Origin: Darksidea phi | Taxonomy: Eukaryota; Ascomycota; Dothideomycetes; Pleosporales; Lentitheciaceae | Direction of reading: 5' to 3' | Assembly (NCBI GenBank): GCA_030770425.1 | Contig: JASJFT010000015.1 | Coordinates: 248,001 to 312,000, forward strand | Length of the DNA: 64,000 nt | In this document: piece by piece, positions 20,694 to 31,456 of the stretch | How positions within the stretch are numbered: position 1 is the first letter of the stretch | Layout: each line of letters begins with the position of its first letter | Program-made: the position numbers and the translations under genes | The notes under the pieces: model-generated | What the model was told of the DNA's origin: nothing | Database searches by the model: none | The model's input: the letters and a program-made list of their open reading frames with translations, nothing else

Positions 20694-23151
20694 GGTCGAG
20701 TCACTGTCGCAAACGTCGGAGGAGCGGAGGTACTGCGGCGCTGGCAGCTAGAAGAGTGCTTGATGAGCCAAGTGAAAGGATTCGATGCCCAGGACGGGCA
20801 AGTTCTCGCCAGGGACAGGGATGGCGACATGAAATACCACTGTCTTGGAGAAGTGAGCTAGGAGACCAGCGGGTTCCTTTGCGCGTCATTGAAAAATTCA
20901 CGGGGGGTGTCCGCGGGCGAGGAAAGGAGCCCATGTTTTCCACTGGCGAGAGGGGAAGTTGGCTCGAGTAAGGGGTCGAAGGAATGTGTCTGGGATAGAG
21001 GTTAGTCAGACGATTTAGAGTTTATGTTTTCGTCAGCGCCCACGAACCCGCGTGCTCCAGGGCAGCCACCGTGACAATGAGGCGAGCATTTGATCTTGAA
21101 CCAAGGGTCTGTTATCAGACCAGGCAACATCAGGAAAGGCTGGTGGCATGGATCGGCGATTCGGGTGTGGTCTTTACCATGGTGCATAGAATATAGCGTC
21201 TTACCATGGTACATATAGGGTTAGCCCTTCCGCTAGCTCCTTCGTGTCCTCGTGTCTGACCTGGACCCCCGTCCATGACGAATAGGATTGTCTGGCTTAC
21301 CTAACATGCATATCTCCACGAACTTAATATCCGCGGATGGCCCGACCGGACGGACGCTCGACCCAGTCCCCACTGTTCTCCGTCTAGATCACCAACTTTA
21401 ACACGCGTCATGCGCTTGGACCAGTCTTTCACATGGACTGCTAAGTTGGGGTGCGCCGGCTAGCGCCTCAACAACCCACGTGTAGTTCCTCGCCAAATGC
21501 TATTCTCCCGTCGCGAGCTAGCGTCGCGTTTTCAGCTCCTAGATTTATCTCTAAGCGTCTTGTATTAAAAATAGAGGCTGCAGAGTGGGATTTTCGTAGC
21601 CCGAGCCCGGGCCAATCAATGGCCGTGGATAACCAAGTATGCTGACGACTATCGAATTCCGTCCGCTACGCAGGCTGCCGCAAGCCTGCTGTTGGACAGC
21701 CGCGCATAGGTGTATATAGGGCGCGCAGGCGCTTCGAGCTCGTCTGTAGGTGCCTTTGGATAGAGAGAGGCAGGGGTTATAGTCGTTGAAATCGAAGTTT
21801 TTTCTGGTTATCGGTGCTAGCGTAGCACTGCTGGTATAGCGCGCAGGGATGGGATCGATAGTACTACATACCTGGTTAGCAGGGATCGCCATCTGAAACT
21901 TGTATAGAAAGGCGAAGGGGTTGTAGTAATTAGCGTTTTATGTAGCGTCTTGTTGAGCGTCAAGCGCTAACCCGTGCTTGACCAATTGGGCGGTAATTCT
22001 ACTATCCTTTTATTAGAGGAGGGTTACCGCCGAGTGATTACATAGCATGCGAGCTAGTTCCCGTACTCTAGTAGGCGACCTACATCACCGCATCTATCTT
22101 TTTTAACTAGGGGTTCAGCGTAGAGCGTCCGGCGCAAGCCACGATGGGTTGAAAGCGGTAAGAGGCGCCATGAAATGAGGACGTTCGAGGTGGCCGGCTA
22201 ATTGGTATGGATTCTGGTTGGTTGGTTATCTCAGACGATGGAAGACTGGGGATTGATATCAAGGCCAAACGGCTACCGAGCAGATGGTTGTGGTGGTTTT
22301 CTGTTCAAGTGTGTCTTCATTGCTACTAACCCTGTGCAATCCTCGCCTCGCACTTTGTCGTGTTGCTCGCCCTGCGACTCGACACCTTCGATGCCGACGC
22401 CGCTTTGAGACCCATGCAGATATACTCCTCCGTACCTGCCGGTGGGGCACGGGCAATCGGAACCAAACGTGGCCCTGTGAGTACTTCTCGCCTACGTCTC
22501 GGTGCCTTGCAGTCGAGTCGATCAGCTCGAGCCCCACCAAATAAGCAGTCCTGATGGCGACCGGTGTGCAGAACAGAGTTGGGCCTTCTCTCGCCATCGT
22601 CCATCCTCCTGTATAGTGTCGTGCGGGTCAAGAAATGGATAGCCTTCACCGAGAGGCCTTTCGCCAGTTGTCAACATCCACGGCTTGGATTGGCGTTACG
22701 GACTTATGGACGACATGTAGTGTGGCATCAGGCGAAACCTGGAACGAGCCAAGGGTGTCGAGTGTGAGAGAAGGCTTATTGGCAGCGCGTTCGTCTGTAT
22801 CTTAACGACACGGGTATTGTGGCTCCGGCGGGCTTCGCAGCTTGTCTCGGTAGAGTTCGTGAAAATGGTACTCGCCATCGGCGATCGCGTCGGCTCGTTC
22901 CGGTTGTGAGTCTGCATGTCGCCATCTGAGCTCTCCCTCGCGTTGCCAGCTCGGTCGCTGCCGAATACAGAGAGCATGGCGTCGGCGTCGGCGTCGGCTT
23001 CGTCTAGGTGGAGAAGGTCTGCCGTCGCAAGGTTGCCTGTACGTTACGGAGCAGTAGTGGAGAGAGGCGACGAGGGACTCGGATGGTGGCCTTCGACAGC
23101 AAGCGCGTGGTGGCTAGTGGAGCAGTATTCCAGCGGAACCTTTTGCAGCTG
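20694..23151. other. 2.4-kb stretch without a convincing gene; several hairpins
   Basis: No gene supported. Inverted repeats stand out: gtgcta-gcg-tagcac near 21814, gtcaagc..gcttgac near 21970 and ggcggtaa..ttaccgcc near 21988-22035. From about 22250 composition becomes GC-rich; on the minus strand 22693-23010 reads D-E-A-D-A-D-A-D-A-M-L-S-V-F-G-S-D and stays open for ~100 codons, but no splice partner or family is recognisable. Confidence 0.35.
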
Positions 23152-23174
23152 TAGATTAGATTAGATTAGATTAG
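23152..23174 (+). repeat. Microsatellite, ATTAG pentamer
   Basis: Four and a half tandem copies of attag/gatta, 220 bp before the minisatellite. Confidence 0.8.
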
Positions 23175-23267
23175 TGGGAAGAGAGCGCCTGTTCGTCCAC
23201 CTAATGACGTGAGTTCTCGCTCGCCTGTCTAGGTACATGGAGGCGATGTGGACGGCGACTCACTGGC

Positions 23268-23312
23268 ATGAAGGGCATGAAGGGCATGAGGGACATGGAG
23301 GACATGAAGGAC
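23268..23312 (+). repeat. Short tandem repeat of a 9-bp gggcatgaa-type unit
   Basis: Runs of atgaagggc, atgagggac, atggaggac, atgaaggac in succession. Confidence 0.7.
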
Positions 23313-23400
23313 TTGGAGCCAGGGCGTTGTGCATTCACGCCATCACATCCAAAGCATTGTGTACAGATATATCGCATACAACAGATACATTCAACTGACT

Positions 23401-23835
23401 ATGGTGCTTGCCCCTGCCCCGCAAGCCACGGTGGTCTGCTCCTACTCCGTACATGACCTCCCTCAGTATCAATACTCACCGTCGACTGACTATGGTGCTT
23501 GCCCCTGCCCCGCAAGTCACGGTGGTCCGCTCCTACTCCGTACGCGACCTCCCTCAGTGTTGATGCCGCCGCCATCTGACAATGGTGCTTGCCCCTACCC
23601 CGCAAGTCACGGTGATCTGCTCCGACTCCGTACATGATCTCCCTCAGTGTCGAAAATTGGCGCTGTCTGACGATGGTGCTTGCCCCTGCCCCGCAAGTCA
23701 CGGTGGTCCGCTCCGACTCCGTACGCGACCTCCCTCAGTGTGCCGCCGCGTCTGACGATGGTGCTTGCCCCTGCCCCGCAAGTCACGGTGGTCTGCTCCG
23801 ACTCCGTACATGACCTCCCTCAGTGTCGAAAGTTG
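23401..23835 (+). repeat. Five-copy minisatellite, 85-91 bp unit, alternating A/B types
   Basis: Copies begin (atggtgcttgcccct) at 23401, 23492, 23582, 23673 and 23758, i.e. spacings of 91, 90, 91 and 85. Copies 1, 3 and 5 have ctgctcc and gtacatga; copies 2 and 4 have ccgctcc and gtacgcga. Between units a variable 15-25 bp follows ccctcagt. The alternation points to a two-unit higher-order repeat that was itself duplicated. Confidence 0.9.
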
Positions 23836-24386
23836 GCGTGTTGTGGAGGAGTAAAAGGGCAGCGAGGGCCGGGCTTATATAGAGGAGGGAGCAAGGCGCT
23901 AGTGAGAGGCGCTAACAGGTAATGTGACCTTGGGAGTTGAGGTGAAGGAGAAAAACATATTTCAGAGGGTGCACGTGCTGGACTGAGGGCCCAGGCTGGT
24001 GCCTGATTGGCTAGCGCAGTAGCCTAGAACAATCTATAGTCACCGCACTTCACCGCAAGTGCGTTCCTGGCTGTTAATGATGTGCGCCAAGACCTCCAGA
24101 GTGAATGTATCATACGTGACTGGCGAGAAGCAAAATCCACTCCAAACGCCTCAGAGCTACCCTTGTGTATATACTATGATGTATATTAATGTGGTGTAAG
24201 AGCTAGCCACTCAGTGTATTATCTGAGCCTTCCGCTCCGAGTGCAAATTGCACGCTAGGAACAAAATGGATTTTCCACGGATACTACCATGTCTCGAAAC
24301 GTACCGTACGTTTTTAATTAAGCGAGCGTGGAGTGACGTACAGAGCACAGCTTTCTGGAAGATTCCCTTACGATGACCATGGTTGA

Positions 24387-24623
24387 CGCGACCCTATTAT
24401 AGCCTACCTCTACTCCCCATCACGGAAGCACGGAACGGCTTCTGAAACACCATCAACAAGCGACCTCAACTACGGCTTCACAGAAAAGCATCTATACAAT
24501 CTACCGGATGAGCTATTTGTGAATATTATGGTATATCTCAATCTAGAAGAACTTTCCCGTCTCTGCTTTTCGGGATTGCGAGTAGATATGATTGCCCATG
24601 AGCTGCTTATGAATCTTCGGTAG
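24387..24623 (+). pseudogene. F-box protein remnant
   Basis: The frame is open from just after a TGA (24384) to a TAG (24621). It contains L-P-D-E-L-F-V-N-I-M-V-Y-L-N-L-E-E-L-S-R, the core of an F-box (the ~40-residue Skp1-binding motif of SCF ubiquitin ligases). There is no upstream ATG in frame and only 13 codons follow the motif and its extension, so the substrate-binding part is missing. Surrounding sequence is AT-rich and mutated. Read as a relic. Confidence 0.55.
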
Positions 24624-26139
24624 TGGGTCAAATCTTCTGAATCTGGCTGACGGGGGCAACCAAATCACCCGCCAGCAATCTTGATTCTTTTCTACCAATG
24701 ATCTGTGGTATTTGATGAGAGTGCAAGATCATTGTTCAGGGGTAAATTATCGCGTTGTATAGAGGACCTAAGACCGAGATGCGTATAACAATAGCCAACT
24801 CATCGAGGACCGCGTGCCGTTATTGAGCTCGAAATGCCGCTAGCAGAAGCCTGACTCGTCGAGATTGAGTAGCTTCTTAGGTGAGCGCTCTTCAGACGAC
24901 TGAATCTCGTACTTCGACTTTCTGTAAAACCTCACGATATCGAAGGTTTCCAGATCAAGTATTTATAACGACCTGCCACCCAACCCTCCCTGGCTAAGTG
25001 CGCTGGCAATGTCCCGAGTCTGTCGCTGCATCCGACATCAGCCCAGAAGAAGAAGGACCGTGTTTTCATCGGCAAGTTATACAAATTTGAGAAGATCGTC
25101 TGCAAGGCTGGAAACATGTACATTTCTAAATCGATCGCGTATGCATTTCACTATTTCAATCGTTTTACCCGAGGGCGCTCTCACTGTCCGAGTCGGCAAT
25201 CGGGGGTCTCTGCTGATAAATGGTGTTTACAGAAAACTTAGCGTGTGCATCCGAAGACTTTACAAACATCGCAAAAGTATGGCTACAGATGGTGATATGG
25301 CTAACCTCGTCATCGACTCGTCATACACACACGTGATCCAATCCCGGCCGCTCATCGTATCTAGTCACGCGTACCTTCTGGCGTGGAAGCTTCCAGAGCC
25401 GCACGTCACCCTTGAGCTATGCCCTTCTGTCACGTGCTGCGCGGTTTGGGAAGTTGATCGCTCTGATTTCTATACAGACCACCTAGGGACCAGGCTTGAT
25501 CAAGCATTTCCCCATTTCCTCAGTATCACCGCGTTAACCGTTGTTTTTAGGGAATCTCCTCATCGAATGGAGTCCTGAAGCGTCCTGTTGTACAGACAGC
25601 CGTGACACCTTCTGTTGGCCCACACACATGGCAGGGCGCAATCCATCGGGCGTTGCGCAGCTGCAACGTCCACTTTTAATCCGATTAGTAGATCTACAAT
25701 ACTATCTCTAGCCTTTTAGATACTGAAAAGGCGATCGCTAGAGGTGTAGCCGGCAAGGACGCCTTTGACTTGAACTATACTGGGCAAGCTCTACGGCACC
25801 TAGTTACATTTGCGAACACTTATTGCTCGGCATCCATCGCGATCGACCCCGACATTGCTTCGGTCCGGGGAAGCTATAAGCTTTCCGGGTTGCGCATGCA
25901 TCTTTCAAAATCCGTCATCGACTCAAACAGGGGAAATATTAGACGGTGGCATAGTTCTTTTCGGAGAAAGATAACTAGCACGATTGTGGTGTTGTGAAGC
26001 TGGAAGTCTTGAGCTTTAGCTGAGGATGCACCATTACAAAGAAAATCTGCAGAGGTTGAGCTACTGCCTATGAACCCGTTCAGGAGTTGAGTGCCTGAGT
26101 CGTGCATCCCGGCACGCTGAGAATATCCTGCACACTCTC
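24624..26139. other. Mostly gene-free, degraded stretch after the F-box relic
   Basis: Apart from the frame at 25009-25578 and a short one at 25770-25997, nothing with motifs is seen. Likely decayed accessory sequence. Confidence 0.4.
25009..25578 (+). CDS. Uncertain open frame, 189 codons
   Basis: Starts at ATG 25009 and stops at 25578. Its beginning is rich in Arg/Ser in a way typical of an out-of-frame reading, while the second half (L-L-A-W-K-L-P-E-P-H-V-T-L-E-L) looks more like protein. No family recognised and no TATA or splice support. It may be a worn continuation of the F-box relic upstream. Confidence 0.2.
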   Translation: MSRVCRCIRHQPRRRRTVFSSASYTNLRRSSARLETCTFLNRSRMHFTISIVLPEGALTVRVGNRGSLLINGVYRKLSVCIRRLYKHRKSMATDGDMANLVIDSSYTHVIQSRPLIVSSHAYLLAWKLPEPHVTLELCPSVTCCAVWEVDRSDFYTDHLGTRLDQAFPHFLSITALTVVFRESPHRMES

Positions 26140-26745
26140 TCATTCTCCCCTCGCCGTCCTCAACCTTTCCAAGTTCCTTTTTATTGTGTCCGAGTTCGTC
26201 CCAGGTCCATGATTAAACATATATACACTGTTCGGTGCAAACCTTCTGCAAACGTCTACTACATTCTCAAACAACTCCGTTTGAGATGGTACTAGTCTTA
26301 GTCCACTTCCAACCGCAATGCCATCAAACTAGCCAAGTAAACGGTACAATTAGCAAGTGTTTCAGACCGGCAAGATAATAGAGAGCAAGTTTCGTCCATT
26401 TCGAGCAGCTCGCCTGCAGTGATAACCAGGCAAGGTGATGAATGGCGAAAGAGAAAGCTTACTGCGCGCAAGTCAGCACAAGACCACTATAATTTATATT
26501 AACCACTTACCCTTCTCAGCCTGCAGTGTCTCTTCCAACCACTTGAGCCCAGTTTCAGGGTCGTCGTCATCCATGTACTTCAGAATAACGTCATAGCCTG
26601 CGGCTTTGATGTTGGCTGTATCCGCCTGAATTTTGGCTTCGATTTCGGATGCAGTGCCATAGAGGTCACGGAAGTATTGTGCAATGTTGTTAGAGCTTGG
26701 AACGAGACCGGTGAGGAGGAGTTTGATGGGCTTTGTAGTGGACAT
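26140..26745 (-). CDS. Small conserved fungal protein of unknown function, splicing unresolved
   Basis: Exon 1 (26511-26745) starts M-S-T-T-K-P-I-K-L-L-L-T-G-L-V-P and ends at a GTAAGT donor in phase 1. The last exon (26140-26328) reads F-D-G-I-A-V-G-S-G-L-R-L-V-P-S, then L-F-E-N-V-V-D-V-C-R-R-F-A-P and N-H-G-P-G-T-N-S-D-T-I-K-R, in phase 0. Together they match a common ~140-aa fungal protein with a Rossmann-like beginning (L-L-L-T-G) and conserved G-x-G-L-R and F-N-x-G-P motifs. The 182 bp between do not connect in phase as one intron; a 35-nt middle exon (GCGCAG acceptor to GTTATC donor) would, but encodes nothing conserved. Either a small exon or a frame lesion is present. No catalytic role is known to me. 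Confidence 0.6.
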
Positions 26746-27701
26746 GGTTGGTGTTGAATTGGTGACGATTGTTTGCTAAAGAATGCATTTAATGCGACTT
26801 GCTCCGATATATATACTAGGAGGCAAACCAGAAGGCATACTCGATGCCTGGTGGTGCGTGTTTAGGAACGTCCTCTTGCTCGCTCGTGGCCATGACTCGG
26901 CCATTCGCTCTCCTACAGACTGCGAGACTGTCATCAACTTCGCGTTATAAGACGTTCTCGATTGCAAGCCTAGGCGTTTCTTATAAATATCACAGGTATT
27001 GATACTTGGCAGCATAACTCCGATGTCCGTTGCGAGGCCCGATGCTCGCGGAATATATTCCGACCCAGCGTTTGGTTGATTACGCGGAACAAAAGCATGG
27101 GGTGAAATTACAAAGCTTTAGTAGCCTAAAATGCCGGGAACCCGACCCAAATCAATCGAGCCCGATGCGCGCGCTTCCTCTCAGCCGGCGTCCAATCAAG
27201 GACTAGGATGCAGGAAGGTAGGGAATGGGGGACGGAGCTCAAGGGCCCCGGGCCGCGGGTGCAGCATCCTCAACGGAACGTGAGCAAGCCCCGCTGATGG
27301 CGGGAAGCCTGGACAAGACCAAGGCTTAGATCTTTTGGTAATGCTGGCCATGAGGTAGATACTTATGTTTGATGGAGTGTTCGGAGTTCAGTCGCGGAGG
27401 CAAAGGGTGCCGATAAACTACAAGGCGCGAACACTTGATGAACGAACCGCTGGCATAGAGTAGGAAGCTCCTTTAGCGCTATAGGAGGGAGAAAGCCGTC
27501 TGTCGATGGCATCAACGTGCCCGGGGTTGTGTATGTCGTCGATCAGGGGTTCGCGTCTCCCATGAAGTCATCACTGTGGCTGGTAGTCGTCATTGTGGCT
27601 GAAATATGCTGGAGCTACGACCTTGAGCTCGCGAACCACATTCCTCGCTCTCATCATCAACATCCAACGTCGCATCAACTTACACCCAGACGCTAGCGAA
27701 C
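26746..27701. other. Divergent intergenic region, no gene seen
   Basis: Between the small minus-strand gene and the cyclophilin gene. No coding or RNA feature recognised. Confidence 0.45.
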
Positions 27702-28472
27702 ATGGGCTGTGGTTCGAGTAAGAACACCGCCGGGGAAGGGACGGAGATGGCGAGACCGGCGCAGACAACCGGGAGTGCTGCGCCTCACAGCGATGCGCCG
27801 ATGAGCTCTGGCAAGACTGAGAAGGCTCCAAAGAACCCCGAGAACCCTGTTGTATACTTTGACATTGCGATCGGAGGTAGGTTGATGCGCGTCAAGATGC
27901 GGTCACTGTCGACAATAACTAACGATTACCGTCTAGGAAAAAGTGCGGGTCGCATCCAAATGGAGTTATTCATGGACGTTGTCCCAGCCACAGCGGAGAA
28001 CTTCCGAAGATTCTGCACTGGAGAATATCATGGTGGGGGCTACAAGGGAAGCACGTTCCACCGCGTAGTGAGTACCGCATCACGCATTGTCATTGCGACA
28101 GCCCGACTGATCATTTTATAGATTCCCAACTTCATGATCCAAGGTGGCGACTTCCTCAACGGCGACGGCACAGGCAGCGCCAGCATCTTCGGCAGCGATT
28201 CTTTCGACGATGAGAACTTCAACCTCAAGCATACCCACCCGGGCTTGCTGAGCATGGCAAATAGCGGAAAAAACACAAATGGTTGCCAGTTCTTCATCCT
28301 CACAGCTGCAACGCCGCATCTGGACGGCAAGCACGTTGTTTTTGGCGAGGTCATCGATGGTATGGCTGTTGTGAGGAAGATCGAGAACACTAGGACAGGT
28401 GCTGGTGATAGGCCTATACATGATGTGGTCATCAGCGCGTGCGGGCAGGTCTCGGGCCCGAAGATTAGCTGA
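27702..28472 (+). CDS. Cyclophilin-type peptidyl-prolyl isomerase with acylation signal, 218 aa
   Basis: Exons 27702-27876, 27937-28067, 28122-28472; introns 60 and 54 bp, phases 1 and 0. The cyclophilin fold runs from ~50 to the end. Catalytic and peptide-binding residues are visible: [12 protein letters not shown] (R101, F106, M107, Q109), N-G-C-Q-F-F (Q158, F160) and the conserved D-G-K-H-V-V-F-G (H173). The Trp that contacts cyclosporin in cyclophilin A is His168 here (T-P-H-L-D-G). [23 protein letters not shown] is closest to the spliceosomal PPIH/Cyp3 type. The start M-G-C-G-S-S-K is a textbook N-myristoylation site with an adjacent Cys for palmitoylation, followed by a ~45-residue disordered linker, so membrane targeting is inferred. 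Confidence 0.92.
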
Positions 28473-29239
28473 GAGAACACATTGGAGTGCAGCGACGATC
28501 AATCCTGAGCAGGCATAATGCGGGCGGTTAGCGATGCACGGAAGTACTGTCTACAATGGGTAGTTGACGCCTGCCTGCGTCTCTCGCCACTCATCTTAGC
28601 AAATCACGCTCCCTTACATGGATACAAACTCCCACTAATTGCAACAAATACCCTTTATCTAAGAGTTGTACCCATTTCACACACGTTAGCTCCGTTCCAT
28701 AATTTTCATCAGCCCATACATCCCCAGTTTCTAACTTCCCGGTTCCTTCACCTCGGTCCAATCCATTTACATACGCTATTTGTTCGCCATATAAACCATG
28801 CAATCGGTTCCGCCCCCGCCGTTCGCATTTGATGCACGTCCTAACACACTTGCAGCTGGGGAAGCGGGCCCGGAGCTTTCGATAGATTACGACAATAATA
28901 TATTTTTGCTAGCGTGGCATTAGCGGGACTGCTGCCATTGATAGCAATCCTGATATGTTGGTCCAAAGACGCTGTGAGCTGATCAAGCATGGAGCAGCGA
29001 ATGCAGAGGCGGCATAGCGGGATAACTCGGAAATAGAGTGGAGTTCAATTCTACTTTTGAGGATGGCTTTATACCTGGACAAATGAGCCTACATCTACAC
29101 CGCATCCAGACGGATATCCGTGTGCCTTTCGACATACGGATGTTCTAACTACAAGTTCAATTTTTGAGAAACCATAAGGAACTGGCTCCACCAAGGGTCT
29201 TCACCAAGCTACTCCCTAGCAACCCTGCCAAACAGCAAC
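28473..29239. other. Convergent intergenic region, no gene seen
   Basis: Between the ends of the cyclophilin and ZIP genes. Short open frames only, no motifs. Confidence 0.5.
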
Positions 29240-31133
29240 CTACGCCCAAGCACCCACCAAGCTCATTAGAAAGGCACCAAGAAATACAAGCAGGCAGGCG
29301 AAAACGCGACGTTGTCCTCGAAGAACTTGCCAGCTCTCGTCGCTGAGAAAATCTTCCGACATGAGCTCAACTAGAGAAGCGAAGACAAGGAAGCCGGCGG
29401 AGATAGCATTCATGATACCAACAACCAAGAGACCAACCTCGGACTCGGGACTGTAAAGCGTGTGGGTTGCAATGCCGATGGCTTGGCCTAGGGGAGTACT
29501 GCGGTGCATGAGATGAGTACGATGTGGGGAGTGGGCGGTAAAATGACTTACGTGCAGCCATAGGCAACGGCCATGAGCCAGGGCTGAAGGGCGCGCTCCG
29601 GCCACTTGATGTTTGCAATGCGGACACCAAGAGCAAGACCTTCGAACGTTTCTGTATGCATTAGTATGTAAACTCAGATGAAGACAAAGCAAGTGGCGTA
29701 CGGTGGAAGATAATAGCGATGAGCAGAACGACAAAGTCATTGCCCACGGCAACGGCAAGCGACATGCCGATGAAAATGCTGTGGAACAGGATGCCCATTT
29801 CCAGAAGAAAGCACTGCATGACAGCCTTCTTGTGCGCTTGTTCCGGCGTCCACTGGTGGCTTTGGTTACGGTGACCGACTTCCGGGTCCTCTGCGGCGGA
29901 CTGAGTGCTTTCGCGCTTGGGTGGTTCATCTGCTGCTTGCTGTAAGTCGACAGGCTCTACAGTATCGAGCCTCCGGTTTTCTTGACGATATTGGGACAAT
30001 GTACGGCTGATGCTGGTGGTTCGTCCTCGTAAGGGTCCCATGTCACGTACGCTATCGGAATAGGTCCTTCTCATCTGATATCGAACTTCATCTTCAGCGG
30101 GGGGTTGTTCCTGGTTGGGCTCCTTTTCCATCTCCATTGGCCGGGATACAGCAGCGACTCCGCTGTTACCGCCACAGACGTGCTGACCAGGAGAGAAGAC
30201 CATTTCTATGATAGTCACAAAGAAGATGCTTCCTAACATTATCGCCCCAGGCATCGCGGGGTAACCTTGGGTCCAGAAAGTCGATAGACATGGGTTGCTT
30301 AGCGATAAAAATGCGGTGGGAAGCAAGTGGACAAAGGCCGTTGCGATTAAAACGCCCGTTCCGAAATGCTTGGCACAAAACAGGAACGAAGCTGGTATGC
30401 GAAGACGCGGGAACTTGATGACGAGGATTGGAAAGGCACAGGCGGTAGAAGAGACGAAGAGAATGATGAAGAGTCCTCCCACGTGGAATGGCAAATCATA
30501 CTCTGGCTGCGCGCTGCCTGATGCGCATCCATCTCTTTTGCTAAGGCTATGAGTCACGCGAGTGTCTACAGATGGCATGTCAGCAATGCCACACCCAGAC
30601 AAAGCATTAAAACTCCTTACCCTGTGTTGTTTGAATCGCGGACTTCTTAATACCGGTTTGCGGCCAACCGTGCCCGCTAATAGAAGAAATGAAGGTCGAA
30701 GTGAAGAGTACCGACAACAGCCACACGCCCCACCCTGTCCAAGAAGCAGAGAACGGCCGGAGATTTGTCGTGGTGAGGCGAGCTCGGTCCTCAGCCTCTT
30801 TGATTGGTTTTTTTCGGGTGCAAGGTCCTACGTGGATGTCAGCACCTGATCAACGGTCCTTGCGCTCACGCTGTACGTACCTCTATGGGGACCTTTGACA
30901 CCCTCCCCCATAACTAGAAACCCTTTCTCTCGCTTTTCGGCATCGCAGTCGTCTAGGTCACAGCGCCCGAGACTCGCAGATGCGCTTCCTAAGCGATCTA
31001 CATCACCAATCTCTCTAGCGTTAGAGATTCCATTGAGGTCCTCGCATGTCGTGAGATCTGCGGCAAATCTTGGCGGATTCTGGTTCCAGTCAGGATGGAG
31101 TAGCACGTCATCGTTTCGCGAAGGACAATTCAT
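29240..31133 (-). CDS. ZIP-family zinc/iron transporter, 560 aa
   Basis: Five exons (minus): 30881-31133, 30621-30827, 29702-30565, 29552-29651, 29240-29498; introns 53, 55, 50 and 53 bp; phases 1,1,1,2. The ZIP core is clear: H-F-G-T-G-V-L-I-A-T-A-F-V-H-L in TM2, the TM4 region with G-I-L-F-H-S-I-F-I-G-M, and H-Q-T-F-E-G-L-A-L-G (441-450) in TM5; these His/Glu residues form the metal path in the family. A long polar loop before TM4 carries R-x-R and Ser/Thr clusters. Importing Zn2+ or Fe2+ across the plasma or an organelle membrane is the expected role. The first two exons add ~145 residues: an acidic, Cys-containing leader and then a hydrophobic span (117-134). They are included because donor, branch, acceptor and phase all fit and no ATG of good context lies nearer than 31133 except one at 30578 inside the putative intron. 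Confidence 0.88.
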
Positions 31134-31456
31134 GGCGATGGCGATGGCGATAGTCCGTGTTCGCGAAGGTGGTGTACGAAGGCAAAAAAAAAGGTATATC
31201 AAATGACGTGAGACTGGGTAGTCGGGTGGCGGGTATAGTCGGAACGATCATGGCTTAGCAAGGTATCCAGCCACCCCGGCTAACGATTTTGCCGCGGATG
31301 CCCAGCTGCCAAGCTCCATCACGCGTCAGGTATTCTCGGCGCCGGAGCGAGCATTGAAAGAGGGCTTCTTTTCTTGCTGTCGGAACTTTGTTCTAAAGCA
31401 TGCCGATAGATCACGAAATTGAGATGTAGTGGCGGAGCAAAAAGTCGTTGTGTGCT

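Noticed and set aside
23399..23701. Repeat protein on the minus strand (T-L-R-E-V..G-R-G-K-H-H units)
   Set aside because: The frame is open only because units near 90 bp keep phase; no start, no splice sites, and copy 4 to 5 spacing (85) breaks the phase.
23399..23835. CRISPR-like regularly spaced repeats
   Set aside because: Eukaryotic genome; units are ~90 bp of near-continuous similarity, not short repeats with unique spacers. It is a minisatellite.
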